The notes below the pieces were generated by a model. It searched no databases. It saw only the letters and a list, made by a program, of their open reading frames with translations, and had not been told where the DNA came from. DNA of 12,972 bases from contig DASSWW010000025.1 of the NCBI GenBank assembly GCA_035704495.1, positions 1 through 12,972 on the forward strand. The letters are read 5' to 3'. Made by a program: the position numbers and the translations under genes. The stretch is from UBA6022 sp035704495 (GTDB lineage: Bacteria; Patescibacteriota; Saccharimonadia; Saccharimonadales; Saccharimonadaceae). Of the stretch, positions 11,122 to 12,972 are shown piece after piece; position 1 is the first letter of the stretch; every line of letters begins with the position of its first letter.

Positions 11122-12715
11122 CATCGAATTTATCGAGGTATTTACCTAAAAATAGATGCGTCTGCGCATTAAAGGCAGATGCAGAACTATATACAATCGC
11201 CGTCAGGGGCATCAGACACCATTGTAATACCATCCCAAACGAACGATGACGTTTGTAGCGGGCCGGACGTGGTGGCAGCATCTTAAAGCCAAGAAAAACC
11301 GTAATAAACAACCCAATCATCGCGACGCGTTGAACATTACTAATCACTTCTGGTAATAAGTGAGCGGCAATCTGTTGTGGCGCTTCGCTATTCAATAAAA
11401 GTGGCACCCATCCACCAATTGCTACTAAAATTGCAATGCTTGCCAAGGTAACGTGACCGTCGATGAGCCGCAACAACCGGGCAAGCCCACCGCCTAACGG
11501 CACGTTACGGTGCCGCGTAAAGATACGTGTCGCCACATAGGGGATGTCGGACGCGCCATATGCCCAGCGTCGCAACTGAACAAACTGTGCTTTTAGCGTG
11601 CGGCGATAGGTATCGGACAATACCGCATCTTGATAAATCGGTACGTAAATCGGTGTCACTGAATACTGACCACCGAAGTGAAAATAACTGCGCCAATATT
11701 GATGACCGTCTTCGACAATGGTCCGTGTACTCCAAAAATTCATTTCAACCAGCGCATCCATCGGCTGTGAGTGCGATGCAAAATTACGGAGCGTATGGGG
11801 GCGCATCGAGCTAATGATATTCCAAAATGAATTACCTGTTGCCACGACGCGCATTGGCGCTGGAGCATCCCAAATATTATTGAGAAAGAGCGAGATTGGT
11901 TGGTACGACAGAGCTTTTCTATCCTCGTGCACAATGTATTCATAGGTGACATAATCAAAATAAGTCGAATGTGGACGGTTATCGCTATCGAGAGTAGTGA
12001 CGATAACGTCTTTATAGGCAATCGCCTGCTTTTCAAGCCAGGACTTTAAAAAGAAGCCGGCATAGGTAATGTTCCCACCCTTACCAACAACTTCGTTAGG
12101 AAGATCCTGTGGGTGCTCTACAAGATGAAAGGCCCTAAACGCACCAGCAAACTTCTTTTTTAGGCGTTTTGCAACCAACTTAATATCTTCACCGCCGCGC
12201 TCTTCGTATGCTAGCACGAGAATCAATTTGTCTTTGTCGTAGGTAGTATCAACCACTGATTGAATTGTCGGCTCAAGCACATCGTATGATTCGTTATAAG
12301 CAGCGATGATAACCGCATTGTATAACTGTGATGGTTTTGGAAAACGTTCGGTGTTAGCTGCTATCAGGCGAAGATTTTCTTTATGCGCCTTGAATCCGAA
12401 ACCAGTTGAATGAACGTACTTTTCTTTTTCATAGCTGGCGATGGGATCTTCGAGTTGCTGCAACCGCGTATGCCAATTAATATTTTGTGCCGAGTTTAAG
12501 CGATTACGACCCCTGATTGTATGAACGGCGATTCCAATCGCTTTAACTAAAACCGTAATAATAAGGAGTAATAAATAAATACCTGCCGATAGTGGGCTGA
12601 TTAGCGACAGCACGACCAGCAGAATCAGCATACCGTAGCTTAATATCGCTGGGAGCATTTCAAAAAAGCGATACATTTTTGTACGGTTCTTGAGTGGTAT
12701 TTCCAAATCAATCAT
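11042..12715 (-). CDS. Membrane glycosyltransferase, family 2 (cellulose-synthase-like)
   Basis: This 557-residue inner-membrane protein has two N-terminal membrane segments (about 23-42 and 44-66) and a cytosolic GT2 domain, followed by three or so C-terminal segments (about 422-440, 463-480, 497-515). The GT2 motifs are present in order: AVIIAAYNES (134-143), the first Asp region, TTLDSDNRPH with DSD at 243-245, TIVEDGHQYW with Glu335-Asp336, and QLRRW (380-384). The last matches the Q(Q/R)xRW motif of processive synthases such as cellulose and hyaluronan synthase, so a polysaccharide or surface-glycan synthase is likely; the sugar is unknown. It starts 4 bp after the small membrane-protein gene upstream, so both are probably cotranscribed. 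Its 3' end overlaps nrdR tail to tail. Confidence 0.92.
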   Translation of the reverse strand: MIDLEIPLKNRTKMYRFFEMLPAILSYGMLILLVVLSLISPLSAGIYLLLLIITVLVKAIGIAVHTIRGRNRLNSAQNINWHTRLQQLEDPIASYEKEKYVHSTGFGFKAHKENLRLIAANTERFPKPSQLYNAVIIAAYNESYDVLEPTIQSVVDTTYDKDKLILVLAYEERGGEDIKLVAKRLKKKFAGAFRAFHLVEHPQDLPNEVVGKGGNITYAGFFLKSWLEKQAIAYKDVIVTTLDSDNRPHSTYFDYVTYEYIVHEDRKALSYQPISLFLNNIWDAPAPMRVVATGNSFWNIISSMRPHTLRNFASHSQPMDALVEMNFWSTRTIVEDGHQYWRSYFHFGGQYSVTPIYVPIYQDAVLSDTYRRTLKAQFVQLRRWAYGASDIPYVATRIFTRHRNVPLGGGLARLLRLIDGHVTLASIAILVAIGGWVPLLLNSEAPQQIAAHLLPEVISNVQRVAMIGLFITVFLGFKMLPPRPARYKRHRSFGMVLQWCLMPLTAIVYSSASAFNAQTHLFLGKYLDKFDVTEKATHETVARAREAKAVRASELKK

Positions 12716-12719
12716 AAGC

Positions 12720-12972
12720 CTATAGGAACGCCACCCCTAGCACTGAACGGGTCATAACCCAGGCAATCACAAGTAGTAGAAAACTAAAGCCAGTAAACAG
12801 CAGTGCGAGTTGGCGGCGCTCCTGGACGTACAGTTTAACAACTAATGCGCTGTGAACGACGGCCAGCATAATTCCGAAAAAGATAAAAGATAAAAGATAA
12901 TACCATTTCTCGCGGTAAAAGCTGGTTTCACCAAAGGCAGTGTAGTGTACAGCCACCTGTAAGTCGCTTGGA
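12720..12972 (-). CDS. Small membrane protein, N-terminus outside window
   Basis: The reverse-strand frame is open from the stop at 12720 to the right edge, so the visible 83 codons are the C-terminal part. It reads PSDLQVAVHYTAFGETSFYREKWYYL (written in two overlapping parts: PSDLQVAVHYTAFG and AFGETSFYREKWYYL), then two membrane segments (LLSFIFFGIMLAVVHSALVV and LALLFTGFSFLLLVIAWVM) around a short charged turn (QERRQ). The soluble part before the first helix, with a VHYxxFG core, resembles small Patescibacterial membrane proteins with a VHYNxYFG-type segment; this is a recalled likeness, not a named family. A GTG at 12956 could be an internal start, but the frame continues upstream of it. 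It lies 4 bp upstream of the glycosyltransferase and probably works with it in envelope assembly. Confidence 0.7.
   Translation of the reverse strand, partial: PSDLQVAVHYTAFGETSFYREKWYYLLSFIFFGIMLAVVHSALVVKLYVQERRQLALLFTGFSFLLLVIAWVMTRSVLGVAFL

Noticed and set aside
11505..12036. several ORFs of 75-98 codons on both strands inside the glycosyltransferase gene
   Set aside because: Shadows of the glycosyltransferase frame; no independent signals.
1..12972. CRISPR array or insertion sequence
   Set aside because: No regularly spaced repeats and no transposase were seen on either strand; the only recombinase trace is the serine-recombinase remnant.

Overview
The window looks like part of a small-genome bacterium of the Candidate Phyla Radiation, most likely a Saccharibacterium (TM7). 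This is inferred from compact, mostly reverse-strand operons, short or domain-reduced housekeeping proteins, a small membrane protein of a type I associate with Patescibacteria, and a large-serine-recombinase tail of a kind I associate with this group. UGA is used as a stop, so this is not a recoded lineage. The taxonomic call rests on protein character, not on a marker gene.

Left part (1-6701). A Nudix hydrolase with an N-terminal winged helix overlaps a partial HD-domain phosphohydrolase, both on the reverse strand. Divergent from them is rpmB (L28) with a clean sigma70-type promoter and a terminator. Convergent to rpmB is a six-gene reverse-strand cluster: thrS, a HAD phosphatase, an alkyltransferase-like protein, miaA, a winged-helix/nucleotidyltransferase-like protein and a metallo-beta-lactamase-fold protein that has lost its HxHxDH motif. 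The thrS leader carries a compact T-box riboswitch (Stem III, antiterminator with TGGAACC bulge) followed by a terminator.

Middle part (6662-10024). tRNA-Val(GAC) diverges from the thrS leader, and both promoters appear to share one palindromic -35 box. Directly after the tRNA, on the opposite strand, is a frameshifted C-terminal remnant of a large serine recombinase. It is followed by a three-gene reverse-strand operon of unrecognised proteins. One has an Abi_C/HEPN-like Rx6H motif, and the other two have similar C-terminal winged-helix-like domains. A 10-bp copy of the tRNA 3' end (GTCCACCATA) recurs at 10015, followed by a strong hairpin. The simplest reading is a decayed tRNA-targeted mobile element whose cargo operon, possibly a defence or conflict system, survives. 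The spacer upstream of the operon is AT-rich and holds a possible structured RNA with alternative pairings.

Right part (10025-12972). An unrecognised 39-residue ORF has a strong promoter whose predicted start falls on the ATG (leaderless). It ends in a terminator and is followed by nrdR, which also lacks a Shine-Dalgarno sequence. The nrdR 3' end overlaps the 3' end of a convergent membrane glycosyltransferase gene by 80 bp. Upstream of that glycosyltransferase lies a small membrane-protein gene cut by the window edge.
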